From contig JAJJLU010000360.1 in the NCBI GenBank assembly GCA_023807065.1, forward strand, positions 1-64,000: 64,000 nt of DNA, written 5' to 3'. Position numbers and translations under genes: made by a program. The DNA is from Isotricha intestinalis. Its lineage: Eukaryota; Ciliophora; Litostomatea; Vestibuliferida; Isotrichidae. The notes below the pieces were generated by a model. That model saw only the letters and a program-made list of their open reading frames with translations, had not been told where the DNA came from and searched no databases. Numbering within the stretch: position 1 is the first letter of the stretch; each line of letters starts with the position of its first letter. Positions 40,021 to 49,703 of the stretch are shown piece by piece.

Positions 40021-42000
40021 ATGACAGAAAATATAAATTTTAATGATTACATAGAAAATAATTGTTTCCTAGCTTCACAATATAATTTTATGAATCAAGT
40101 TGATTTTGATAATGATAATACTTTTGAAATGAAAATGAAAGATTGTTTAAAAGCAATTTTTAAAGATATAAAATTTAAATCAATAATTTTTGATGTTCCA
40201 TATTTAATAAATAATGAAGTAAGAAAAAATAATTTAAAGAAATATATTGAAAGAGAAGAAAATAAAATATACAATTTAACTTCATTTTCATTTGGAATTA
40301 ATTCTGAATATTATATAATTTCAAAAGTTTCAGAAGTTAATTTTTTTCAAAAGAATGAAATTGATTTTAGTGAATTTTTATTAGATAAATTTGAACAAAT
40401 AAAAATATCTTTAATTAATGATAGAATAAAAGAACAAATGATTGATGAAAAAGAGAAAAAAGAATTAGAAGAAACTTTAGAACAATTAGAAAGAGAAAGA
40501 GAAGTTATAAAAATTCCGATGATAAAAAAAGTAGAAAATATTATTTTAGAAAATGATATTATTAAAATAATAATTAAAGGAATTAAAAAAGAAATTTTAT
40601 TTAATAAAAATTCCTTACATAAAAATTTTGAAGAAAATTACAAAAAATGTGAAATTGGATATGCAATTTTTTTAACAAAATTAGGAGAAAAAGATTATAT
40701 AACACAAACAAATTTTAATATTGATAATTCAGGGAATATAATATTTACATTAAATAATTTAGAAGAAAATACTTTATATGTATTTAGAATATCAATAACA
40801 TTTGAAAGATTTTTTTCAGAACCAAATTATTCTTTTTATTTTTTTTATCCTGAAAAAAACCCTAAAAAAAATTTAATATTTTATTCAAATGAAACGATAT
40901 CAATATTTCCAATTGAAAATGAAGAAACAGAAACAAATAAAGTTCCAATATTATTTAAAGAAAAAGTATTTGATTCTTCTTATTATACAAATACTTCATT
41001 AACAATAATCAATAAAGGAGAAGTTATTATTTCAGGGAATGTAAAAGTTAAAGAAATTGAAGAAGGACAATTTTGTACTTTTAATATTGAAGATGTTGAT
41101 AATGAAAAAATAAAAAATCAAATATTAAAAAAAAATATTTTAGACTTACCAAAAAAAACACATATTAAAAAAATAAGTTTAGGAGATGAATTTGGTTTAT
41201 TATTAGATATTTATGGAAAAATTTATTCTTTTGGAAATAATGAAAATGGACAATTAGGTTTAAATTTAAATAATTCTTCTCTTGTTGGAAATCCAAAAGA
41301 AATTAAATTAAATGAAGAAATATTTTTTTATGATATTGCATGTTGTGATAATGCATCTTTAGCTTTGGGATTTAAAAATAATAATAAAGTCTTATTTTTT
41401 TGGGGAAATTGTTTTAATGAAAAAATTAATCATTTTCAAAACACTCCTCACAAAATAAATTTTGTTAATTGTGAAAATATTATTAAAATTTTTGGAAAAA
41501 ATTCTTCTTTTGGAATTTTATGTTATGATTATAATAAAAATATTAATAAATTTTATGTTATGGGAAATAATAAATTTTATAATTTTGGTGTTGATAATAA
41601 AAAAGAAATTTTTGATGAATTTGATTTAATAAATTTTTTCTATGATAATTGTTTTTCTGTTGAAAATGTTTCTTTTGAAGAAAATTATACTGTGGTTATG
41701 GGAGTTAATCAAAATAAAGAAAAAGAAATTTATTATAGTGGAACTCCTAATTTTTTAACTAATGTTAAAAATTGGGTTAAAATTGAAAAAAATTGGATTA
41801 AAGATGTTTTATGTTTTTATACTTGTTCTCAAAGCATTAATTTCTTTTTATCTAATGGATTTTTGAAAGTTTATAATAGTGAAAAAGAAGAAAAAGAAGA
41901 AAATATTAAATTAATTGAAAATGAAAGTTTGTTGAATAATGTTGATAAAAATAATATTAAAATTGAAGGAGATGAATATAATTTAATTTTATTATTTTAA
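40021..42000 (+). CDS. RCC1-repeat protein with FN3-like domain
   Basis: 659 aa. The N-terminal 135 residues are unrecognised; a short Glu-rich coil lies at about 139-160. At about 165-285 a fibronectin-III-like beta domain ends NTLYVFRISITFE. From about 375 the chain carries RCC1-type units: GDEFGLLLDIYGKIYSFGNN with ENGQLGL, then degenerate repeats (VLFFWGNCFN, FYVMGNNKFYNFG). RCC1-like propellers often act as scaffolds or as exchange factors for small GTPases. Only one repeat is canonical, so the propeller is divergent. Head-to-head with TSG101 across 602 bp. Confidence 0.7.
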   Translation: MTENINFNDYIENNCFLASQYNFMNQVDFDNDNTFEMKMKDCLKAIFKDIKFKSIIFDVPYLINNEVRKNNLKKYIEREENKIYNLTSFSFGINSEYYIISKVSEVNFFQKNEIDFSEFLLDKFEQIKISLINDRIKEQMIDEKEKKELEETLEQLEREREVIKIPMIKKVENIILENDIIKIIIKGIKKEILFNKNSLHKNFEENYKKCEIGYAIFLTKLGEKDYITQTNFNIDNSGNIIFTLNNLEENTLYVFRISITFERFFSEPNYSFYFFYPEKNPKKNLIFYSNETISIFPIENEETETNKVPILFKEKVFDSSYYTNTSLTIINKGEVIISGNVKVKEIEEGQFCTFNIEDVDNEKIKNQILKKNILDLPKKTHIKKISLGDEFGLLLDIYGKIYSFGNNENGQLGLNLNNSSLVGNPKEIKLNEEIFFYDIACCDNASLALGFKNNNKVLFFWGNCFNEKINHFQNTPHKINFVNCENIIKIFGKNSSFGILCYDYNKNINKFYVMGNNKFYNFGVDNKKEIFDEFDLINFFYDNCFSVENVSFEENYTVVMGVNQNKEKEIYYSGTPNFLTNVKNWVKIEKNWIKDVLCFYTCSQSINFFLSNGFLKVYNSEKEEKEENIKLIENESLLNNVDKNNIKIEGDEYNLILLF

Positions 42001-42146
42001 TAAAAAAATTATAATTGATTTAAATATTTTCTTTCTAATTAAAAAAAAGAATGAATAATAAATTTTTTTATTATAACATTATTAAAAAATAATTTTTATA
42101 TAAAATTTATATTTGAAAATTTTTATTGTTCAATGAAAAAACCAAA

Positions 42147-44087
42147 TTAATTCTTAACAAAGAAATTATTTTTTTTCGATAAAGAATTAAAAATAGGAAA
42201 TTTGATTTTAATTAAAGATAAATTATTTCCAATTTTTTGAGATAAACAAACATTATTATTTTTTTTTAAATTATTATTTCTTTTAGAATATTTAGTTTTT
42301 TCATTAACACTATTTTTCCTTTCTTTTTGGGAATTATATTTATGAACTAATACTAATTTATAATTAGTATAAAGTTTTATTTTTTCACATGAACTTTTTC
42401 TTTTTAAAGCATCATATTCTAAACTTTTTAAATCTTTAAATTGATTAATTTTTGGCAATGTTAATTTTGTTCTATTATTTTCATTATCTTTTGATTCTAA
42501 ATTATTATTTGATTTTAATTCATATAAATTTTTCATTATTTTATTCTTAAATTCATTTTTCATAAAAATTTTTTTTCTCAAATTTTCAAAATTGGATTCA
42601 TTTTCATTTGAATTATTAATTAAATCATAATTTATTTCTTTTAGATTACTTAAAGCTCTTTTCAATGTTTCAATATTATTATCATTTTCAATAATCTTAG
42701 TTTTTTTTTTAACCCAATTAGCATAATTTTTAATAAATTGTTTTTTTTCAAAGAATCCTAAACAATCATTAATTTCTTTAGTATTAACTGTAATATCATG
42801 TAAATCTTGAATTAAAAGTAATGGAACACAATTTTCATTTAACCATTTATTTCTGAGTACATCTTTAATTGTAAATCTTTTATTTGGATCTTTTTCTAAA
42901 CAACCTCTAATAAAATCTTTAAATCCATCACTTAAATGAACATTACTATAATCTAAATTTTTTTTACTTACATTACTATAATCATCTTCACAAATACTAA
43001 AATTAACATTGTAAGTATTTGTTATATTATCATTACTCAAATTACCAAAATTATCTTTATCATTACAATTAAAATTATTATTTATTATATTAATATTATT
43101 ACCATTTTTATTATCAATAGTATTATTCATATTAAAACTAGTATTAGAATTATTATTAACATTATTATTATCTACAATAATTTCATCAGGGAATTGTAAT
43201 TGATTATTAATTATAGTTTCAAATAAATCAAAAGAAGAATCAACATCTCCTAATTTAAAAGGAAAAATTCTATAAGCAAGAATAAAAGAAGTAATACCAA
43301 GAGCCCAAATATCAAGTGGTTTACCTTTTAAATTTTTCGTTTTTCCATTTTCATCAGTAGTACAAGTTTCAGGTGCTCTAAATAAATTTGTTCCTTCTAC
43401 TTTTTTACCTATATTATCATCTTTTGAATCTGGTAACATTGCACTAACATTAAAATCTATTATTTTACATTGATAATTTTTTGATAATAATATATTTTCT
43501 GGTTTTATATCTCTATGAATTATTCCTTGATGATGAAGATAATTTATTCCTAATGATATATCTCTTATAAAATTTTTTATTTCTAATTCTGAATAAAATG
43601 ATTCTTCAGTATTTTTTTTGTCTTTTTTATAATTGTTATTTATATAAAATATTTCTTCTTCTTCATTATAATATATTAAATTACCTTTTTCTATATATTC
43701 TAATATTAAATATACTTTATTTTTATCATTATTATATATTATTTCATAAAGTTTTATTATATTTTTGTGATTTATTTTTTTTAATATTGCTATTTCTTTC
43801 ATTACATTCTCTAAAAGAGGATTTACTAAAATTTTTCCTTCTTTGCTTATTTGGAAACAATTTTTTTTTCTTAAAGCATCTTTATTTATTATTTTCATTG
43901 CATATTTTTTTCCATTTTTTTCTACTAATTTAACTTTACTAAATGCTCCAAATCCTAAAAGTTTTATTTTTTTATATCCATTCATTATTTTATTCCCAAA
44001 TTCATCTTTCTTTTTTTCTATTTCTATTTCAGGAACTTTTCTATTTTCTTTTTCATATAAGTAGTTTTTTTTCTCAAAAAAATTCAT
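42147..44087 (-). CDS. CaMKK-like protein kinase with altered DFG motif
   Basis: 646 aa. The kinase domain spans about 35-430: LLGFGAFSKVKLVEKNGKKY, AMKIINK, EIAILKKINHKNIIKLYEI, HRDIKPENILL, then DFNVSA in place of DFGVS, and GTNLFRAPETC. A basic insert after the AMK lysine and the GINYLHHQ helix match the CaMKK group (CaMKK, yeast Elm1/Sak1), which phosphorylates AMPK/SNF1-type kinases. An SNF1-like kinase is encoded at 62377, so the pair could form a cascade (inference). An Asn-rich insert of about 60 residues splits the C-lobe near 300-370. The Gly-to-Asn change in DFG may alter metal binding. The tail is basic and disordered. Confidence 0.82.
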   Translation of the reverse strand: MNFFEKKNYLYEKENRKVPEIEIEKKKDEFGNKIMNGYKKIKLLGFGAFSKVKLVEKNGKKYAMKIINKDALRKKNCFQISKEGKILVNPLLENVMKEIAILKKINHKNIIKLYEIIYNNDKNKVYLILEYIEKGNLIYYNEEEEIFYINNNYKKDKKNTEESFYSELEIKNFIRDISLGINYLHHQGIIHRDIKPENILLSKNYQCKIIDFNVSAMLPDSKDDNIGKKVEGTNLFRAPETCTTDENGKTKNLKGKPLDIWALGITSFILAYRIFPFKLGDVDSSFDLFETIINNQLQFPDEIIVDNNNVNNNSNTSFNMNNTIDNKNGNNINIINNNFNCNDKDNFGNLSNDNITNTYNVNFSICEDDYSNVSKKNLDYSNVHLSDGFKDFIRGCLEKDPNKRFTIKDVLRNKWLNENCVPLLLIQDLHDITVNTKEINDCLGFFEKKQFIKNYANWVKKKTKIIENDNNIETLKRALSNLKEINYDLINNSNENESNFENLRKKIFMKNEFKNKIMKNLYELKSNNNLESKDNENNRTKLTLPKINQFKDLKSLEYDALKRKSSCEKIKLYTNYKLVLVHKYNSQKERKNSVNEKTKYSKRNNNLKKNNNVCLSQKIGNNLSLIKIKFPIFNSLSKKNNFFVKN

Positions 44088-44489
44088 TCTAACAAATATT
44101 TTTTTTTAATTTTAAAAAAATATAAATAAAAAGTTATTTGAAAAATGCTGTTTTAAAAATTTAAAAAGTAATTTTTAATAAATTGAATTAATTTTTATTT
44201 ATATATTATTAATTTAATGATTAAAACTTTCAATTCATACTGTTTGATATATAAATTAATTTCATCTTAAAATTACAATTTATTATTCTTTATTCCTTAT
44301 TATTCTCCAATTTATTTTGTATAAACAAAACCTAAATTTAAATTTGAAAAAATTATTTATATACTTTTCAGACTTTATTAATTAAATGAAAATAAACAAA
44401 ATATAATTGCATTATATCAACAATTAAATACAAAAAAAAATAAATTAATAGCATCAGGGAGATTTCATATTTCTGATATAAAAGTATTT

Positions 44490-45113
44490 TTAATTCAAAA
44501 AAGAATAAATTTTGTTATTGAACTTCTTGGCATATATGATATAGGAAATTAAATCTCCTATTACTTTTTCTGGTTTTATACTTCCTTGAATTAAAAAATA
44601 TACTTTTTTGTCTAAGTAATCTTGATTTGTTTTTTCTACTTTTTTATTTTTTGTTGGTTCTGATATTTCTGACTTGTGTTAATTTATTTGATTTATTTGC
44701 AGAATCTTCAACTTCTTCTTTAACGGGTGATAATTGAGTTTTATTAAAATAATATATTTTTTTATTGTATTATTTTCTTTTAATAAGTTAACAATATTTA
44801 TATTATCAATATCAATTTTTTCTTTAATTTGATAATTTTTATTATTTAAAGATATAGTTAATGCATTATTTGTAGTTAATAAAGTTTTTACTACACAAAT
44901 TGCTTGATATGAATCTTTTTATAAATCATTAAATAAATGTATCATTTCTTCATTATTTTTTAAAAAAAGTCATTTGAATTATTTTCTTTGACTATTTTAT
45001 TTATTTTTATTATTTTTTTTTCCTTTGATTCAAGTTTTCTAATTAAATATTCTATTATATGCATATTAGATAACGCAATAATTTTATTTCCATTTATAAT
45101 TTTAAATTTAAAT
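44490..45113 (-). pseudogene. Decayed gene, several frameshifts
   Basis: Protein-like pieces appear in successive frames on the minus strand. They include NGNKIIALSNMHIIEYLIRK, YQAICVVKTLLTTNNALTIS, a QLSPVKEEVEDSANKS piece and YFLIQGSIKPEKVIGDLISY. They are separated by at least three frame changes and an in-frame stop, and the last piece ends at a TAA at 44490-44492. The first piece has the G-N-x-x-x-x-L-x-x-x-x-I look of the repeat family at 28067 and 59581, but that link is weak. No intact start is visible. It is a real decayed gene by codon character; unspliced introns are less likely because clean GT..AG borders are missing. Confidence 0.55.
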
Positions 45114-45186
45114 TAAATAATATAAAAACTATTATATATAAATATATTTTGAATTAACATTTTGATATGGATATTCCTTTGAATAA

Positions 45187-45267
45187 ATATTAAATAAATC
45201 TTAAATTATTAAATGGGGATTGAGGATTGGATAATCCCCATTTAATAATTTAAGATATATTTAATAT
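45187..45267. repeat. Long hairpin (35-bp arms, 11-nt loop)
   Basis: The inner arms 45198-45221 and 45233-45256 are perfectly complementary over 24 bp, around the loop 45222-45232 (gaggattggat). After one mismatch (45197/45257) the pairing continues for 10 more bp, giving arms 45187-45221 and 45233-45267. The inner arms contain GGGGATT/AATCCCC, unusual in this DNA, which argues against chance. It could be a small inverted-repeat element, a structured RNA or a cruciform site. Confidence 0.85.
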
Positions 45268-45386
45268 AATTTTTAAAAAATCTAGTGAATAATAATAAAT
45301 ATCTTTTATAATTAATCAATAAAATAATAGTTAAAATATAAAATTTAAAAAAAATTAATTTATTAAAAAAAAGAATTTAATGATAG

Positions 45387-45794
45387 TTAATTATCTAATT
45401 CTTTTAATATCTCATATGCATATTTTTTTATTTTTTTAAATTTTTCTTCGTTTTCTTCTTTTTCTTTCTTATCTTTCCAAAAATTAAATATTATATTATT
45501 TGAACTTTCTATTTGAGTAATATACTTTTCTTGATTTTTTAATTTTGTTTCCACCTCTTCTAATTTATTATTTAATTGATTTATTTTTAATTCTTGAATT
45601 CTTATTACTTCTTTATTATTTTTTTTTCTTCATTATTCTTTTTTTTTAATTTTTCTATTTCTTCAGATAAATCTTCTTTTTCTTCATTATTCTTTTTTTT
45701 TAATTCTTCTTTTTCTTCAGATAAATCTTTAATTTTTTTTTCTTTATCTTCTTTTTCTTCTTTTTGCTCAATATATATTTTTTTTTTTTGACAT
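45387..45794 (-). pseudogene. Coiled-coil gene broken at two homopolymers
   Basis: An ATG at 45794 is followed by A12, after which the frame soon hits TGA. A one-base change in that A run would open a long Lys/Glu coil. The coil contains an 18-residue (54-bp) tandem duplication of the type DLSEE-x-E-x-LKKKNNEEK. A second shift at the A9 run near 45620-45630 moves to the frame that ends in FNFWKDKKEKEENEEKF, a short helix and TAA at 45387-45389. The two breaks fall at poly-A runs, so a sequencing error in homopolymers, slippage expression or true decay are all possible. Confidence 0.6.
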
Positions 45795-46049
45795 ATATAT
45801 ATAATTAATTATTAAATTATTTTTTCATTTATTTTTCTTTTTTAAAATAGATTTTTAAAAAAAATTTATTTTTAAATCTGTTTTTTCTGGATTTAATATT
45901 TATTATCTTTAATTCCTGTGATTTTTATGATTCTTTTGTCTATTGTAAATCATTATTTTTTAATAAAAGATTATTATAGTAATTTTAAGTTAATTTTTAT
46001 ACATTTATATATATATATTTAAATTATTAATTTTATTTATTTAATTTTT

Positions 46050-47573
46050 CTAATTAAAAATTTCATCAAATTTATCTTGTGAAAGTAACATTTCAGATTC
46101 TAAACAAGCATTTTGAATTAAAGAGAAATTATTATTTTTAAACCATTCTTTAATTAAATCATTATATAAAACATTAGTAGAATCTATTTTAAATGGAATT
46201 TCAATATTTTTTAAATATAAATTATACATAATATTTTGGAAAGTTAAAGTCATATTTTTTTTATAGAAATCTTCAACAATTTGATCTAAAATTTCAGGAA
46301 TAATAAAATTTAAATTCCATTTTTTTCTCCATTTTCTAAGAAAAAAACATAAAATTTGTTTATTTTCTAACATAATAAATTTCATTTGTTCAAGTAAAAT
46401 ATTATTAACAATATTACTTTCTTTTTTTTGTTCAATATCAATAAAATAACAACAAATTTTAATATTAGAATATTCAATCAATTGAATTTCATAAACTATA
46501 ATATTTTTTTGTTGATTTAAATTAAAAGATAAATCTTTTCCAGATAAATTTAAATCACCAATTAAAATTCCTTTGATTAAATTTTTAATAATTTCATAAT
46601 TATTAAAATTTAATTTTTCTAAATTTGAACAAGTAAATAGAATATCAATATTAATATTTTTTTCATAAATTGCAGAATCAATTCCAAATCTATGAAAGCT
46701 TCCTATTAAATAAGGTCCTGAAAAAGTATTTTCTAAGCCTGTTGATTTAATATCTTTTATTTTATTTATTATATTTTTTATACAATCTAATATTTCCTTT
46801 TTAATATTATTATTCTTTTTATATTCAGATAAATATTTATTAAATCTTTCTTCAATTTCTAATGGATTTAAATTCTTTTTTATTTTATTCATATTTATTA
46901 ATATTTTCTGATTGTTCTCTTTTCTTGGAATTAATTTGGGAAGATTATTTTCATTTAGTTTATTTAATTCTACTATATTTTCGAAAGTATTATTTAAATT
47001 AATTTCATTATCTGAATGATTTGTAATATTCAATGTTTTTACATTATTTACTTCTAAACTATTATTTAAATTATTTTGAATGTTGATTCTTTTATTAATT
47101 TTTGAAAATATATTATTTGATTTATTAAACGACTCATTATCATTTATTGTTGATTCTAAATTTTCTATTGACATATTACTATTTTCATTAAAATTACTTT
47201 TATTATTTTTCTTTAAGTCACTTTCACCTATTTCTTTTAATATTTCACTTATATTACTTTCATCTATAAATAAATCATCATTTTCTTGATTTGATTTTTC
47301 AGATATTTTTTCCTTTTTTATTAAATTTATTTTATATTTGTGATTTTGATTACTTACTTTTTTATAATTACTATTATTAATTACATTATTTTTAATCTTG
47401 GAGTTAGTTAAATTATCAATTTTTATTATATTTTTATTTTGTTCACTCTGATTTATATTATTTAAATTTCTGTTACTTTTATTAATATTATTTGAAAATA
47501 ATGAAAAAAGATCCCTATAATCTTTCAAAATTTTGTATGTTAATTCCTTATTTGAAATTCTCAAACTTTCCAT
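46050..47573 (-). CDS. Nucleotidyltransferase-fold-like protein
   Basis: 507 aa. The first 240 residues are disordered Asn/Ser-rich sequence. At about 290-340 there is a nucleotidyltransferase-type start: GPYLIGSFHRFGIDSAIYEK, then NIDILFTC. The G-S and a single Asp are kept, but the usual D-x-D is N-I-D-I. A C-terminal helical region has CFFLRKWRKKWNLNFIIPEI, like the helical core after the palm in TUTase/poly(A)-polymerase or DZF proteins. If the first Asp is truly lost, it may be an inactive, DZF-like (NF45/NF90-type) scaffold rather than a polymerase. The assignment is tentative. Confidence 0.45.
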   Translation of the reverse strand: MESLRISNKELTYKILKDYRDLFSLFSNNINKSNRNLNNINQSEQNKNIIKIDNLTNSKIKNNVINNSNYKKVSNQNHKYKINLIKKEKISEKSNQENDDLFIDESNISEILKEIGESDLKKNNKSNFNENSNMSIENLESTINDNESFNKSNNIFSKINKRINIQNNLNNSLEVNNVKTLNITNHSDNEINLNNTFENIVELNKLNENNLPKLIPRKENNQKILINMNKIKKNLNPLEIEERFNKYLSEYKKNNNIKKEILDCIKNIINKIKDIKSTGLENTFSGPYLIGSFHRFGIDSAIYEKNINIDILFTCSNLEKLNFNNYEIIKNLIKGILIGDLNLSGKDLSFNLNQQKNIIVYEIQLIEYSNIKICCYFIDIEQKKESNIVNNILLEQMKFIMLENKQILCFFLRKWRKKWNLNFIIPEILDQIVEDFYKKNMTLTFQNIMYNLYLKNIEIPFKIDSTNVLYNDLIKEWFKNNNFSLIQNACLESEMLLSQDKFDEIFN

Positions 47574-48062
47574 TTAAAAAAAATGATAAAAATTACATAT
47601 AAATAGAAAAAACAAAAAAAAATCAAATTTAAAAAAATAATAAATGAAAAAAAAGAAAATTAAATTATGTGTTATATAAAAATAAAAATATAATGAAACT
47701 AATTAAAAAACTTTATTTTGATTTAATAATCTTATATTATTTGAATTTATGTTTAATTTTGTTTGTGTAAAATTAATGTGTCAGACCATTTATTACACGT
47801 ATATTTTAAACAAGAAAGGAAATTATAATTTATATATAAATTTACTTTATGATTTATATATTGATGATATTTGAATCAAATTCAAAGAATATTTAATCAA
47901 TTTTCTTTTTTTATTAATTAAATTAATACTTTACTAAATGAAAAAATATAAAAACTCTTCTACTTAAATTTCTTTAACATAATTATTTATTTTTTCAGGT
48001 TAATTAATGAAAATTTAATTAATTTTTTTTAATTATTTATTTACAATAATTCTCAAATATTA
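47574..48062. other. 489-bp intergenic gap
   Basis: A/T-rich with nothing recognisable. Confidence 0.65.
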
Positions 48063-49553
48063 TTAACTTGAATTTTCTTCAATCTTTTTTTTAACAACAT
48101 TGTGATAAGCTTGAATAAAAACATCATCATCATTATAAATTTGATTAGGATTAACTGGTTTATCTTCTTTATCATATCTCCAACTTTTATTTTTATTAAT
48201 TTCTTTTTTATATTGAGTTTCAGTTAATGGATATTTACTTTTAAATTCATTTTTTTCTTTTATTTTTCTTCCAAATTTATTTTTTAACAACAATTCATGT
48301 TTCATTCTTCTTTTATGTTCTTCTAATAATTTATCTTTAATATTTTCTTCTTCTTTATGAATTTCATCTCCATCTTCAACTAAAGGCTTTAAAAATTCTT
48401 TTTTAAAATCAATTTTTGATTTTTTATTTTTATTACTTATTGATTTTTTAAACCAATTTATATCTTTTATTTCATTTAATAACATCATTTTATTTATTAA
48501 ATCTGAATCATTCCATCTAAATCTTTCCTTTTCTAATTCTATTTCTTTTAATTTCTTCTTATCTATTTTTCCAATTATTTCATTATATTTTTCTCTTTCA
48601 ATATTATACATTCTTTTATCTGTTAAAGCATTTATTTTTTCAGGGAAATTTAATCCTGGATTTTCATGAATTATTTCTTTTTTTATTTTTTCTCTTTCAA
48701 ATTGACTTAAACTTTTTGCTTTTTTCATATTCTTTATAAAATCAATTGTATTTTCATATGGTTTTCTATAAGGTTTAAAATATCTTTTAACTTCTATTTT
48801 TCTTCTTTCTGGAGATATTTTAAAAGCACTTTTATTTCTTCTATTTTCTTCATTTTCTTTCCAATATATTTCACTATTACTTTTAGCTAATTCATTTATA
48901 TCATTTAATCTTTTTAATTCTTCTGATTTTACTCCATTATATTCATCATTTGTGCTTGAATTCCATATTTTATTTTTTACTTTGTATTTATTTCTACTAT
49001 CACATCCTTCATAAATATATTTATTTCTTTTTAATGGTGTTATTTTAAAATCATTAAAATGATGATTTAAATCAAATAAAACTTTTTCTATATCTACTCC
49101 TTTAGATGAATTTTTTACATTTAAATCTGAGGAATTATCCCATTCTTTCTTATTTAATTTTAATATATCTAAATCTGTTAATTTTTTTACATATTCAATC
49201 GATTCTTCTATTTTCGGAGAGTAATTTAATGGAGGAAATTTTTGTTCTTCTGGAAAAAAATTTAATTCTTCTTTTTGATCATATGATTGTCTTAAATTCT
49301 TTAATGAAAATTGATTCTGCCATTCTTTGTCATCTAATAATCTTAATTGATTTGTTGAATTTATTTCTTCTGGAAGTGATTTTTTAAAAGAGAATAATTT
49401 TAAAGGATTTTGTGGTAATGGTTTATAAGGAAATAAAGGAGGATTTGATTCTACTTGAACAAATTCGTTTTCAAAGTTACTTAAACTTTGAGGTATTCCT
49501 TCTAATAAGGAATATTTCTTCATTCTTTTATCAAAGGTTTTTTTAAGAAACAT
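48063..49553 (-). CDS. Hypothetical charged protein, conserved-looking
   Basis: 496 aa, not recognised. Unlike the disordered proteins nearby it has few poly-Asn runs and many Trp and aromatic residues in charged helices, suggesting real constraint: DKEWQNQFSLKNLRQSYDQ, LNKKEWDNSSDLNVK, IWNSSTNDEYNGVKSEELK, RRKIEVKRYFKPYRKPYENT and FRWNDSDLINKMMLLNEIKD. No membrane segment, zinc motif or enzyme motif is seen. The spaced W-x-x-S/N motifs and long Lys/Glu helices are typical of axonemal or basal-body structural proteins of ciliated protists, but that is only resemblance. It lies on the minus strand, 150 bp from the RibD-like gene. Confidence 0.65.
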   Translation of the reverse strand: MFLKKTFDKRMKKYSLLEGIPQSLSNFENEFVQVESNPPLFPYKPLPQNPLKLFSFKKSLPEEINSTNQLRLLDDKEWQNQFSLKNLRQSYDQKEELNFFPEEQKFPPLNYSPKIEESIEYVKKLTDLDILKLNKKEWDNSSDLNVKNSSKGVDIEKVLFDLNHHFNDFKITPLKRNKYIYEGCDSRNKYKVKNKIWNSSTNDEYNGVKSEELKRLNDINELAKSNSEIYWKENEENRRNKSAFKISPERRKIEVKRYFKPYRKPYENTIDFIKNMKKAKSLSQFEREKIKKEIIHENPGLNFPEKINALTDKRMYNIEREKYNEIIGKIDKKKLKEIELEKERFRWNDSDLINKMMLLNEIKDINWFKKSISNKNKKSKIDFKKEFLKPLVEDGDEIHKEEENIKDKLLEEHKRRMKHELLLKNKFGRKIKEKNEFKSKYPLTETQYKKEINKNKSWRYDKEDKPVNPNQIYNDDDVFIQAYHNVVKKKIEENSS

Positions 49554-49703
49554 AACTGAATAAAAATTTTTTTAATAAATTAAAAAAAAGATTAAAAACT
49601 TAATAGAGAGAAAAAAAAATTATTTTAACATTTGAAAAACTGATTAAAAACCTTCTCAAAAAAAGCACAAAAAAAAAACCTCTTACAAAACCAAAAAAAC
49701 TAA

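Larger units (their letters stand above)
44088..46049. other. 1.96-kb gene-decay zone
   Basis: The longest stretch in the window without an intact gene. It contains two broken minus-strand coding regions (44490-45113 and 45387-45794) and a long hairpin at 45187-45267. The flanks are plain A/T-rich DNA. Confidence 0.7.

Noticed and set aside
44380..44551. Plus-strand open stretch of about 55 codons
   Set aside because: It is antisense to the end of the decayed minus-strand gene, which has better codon character.
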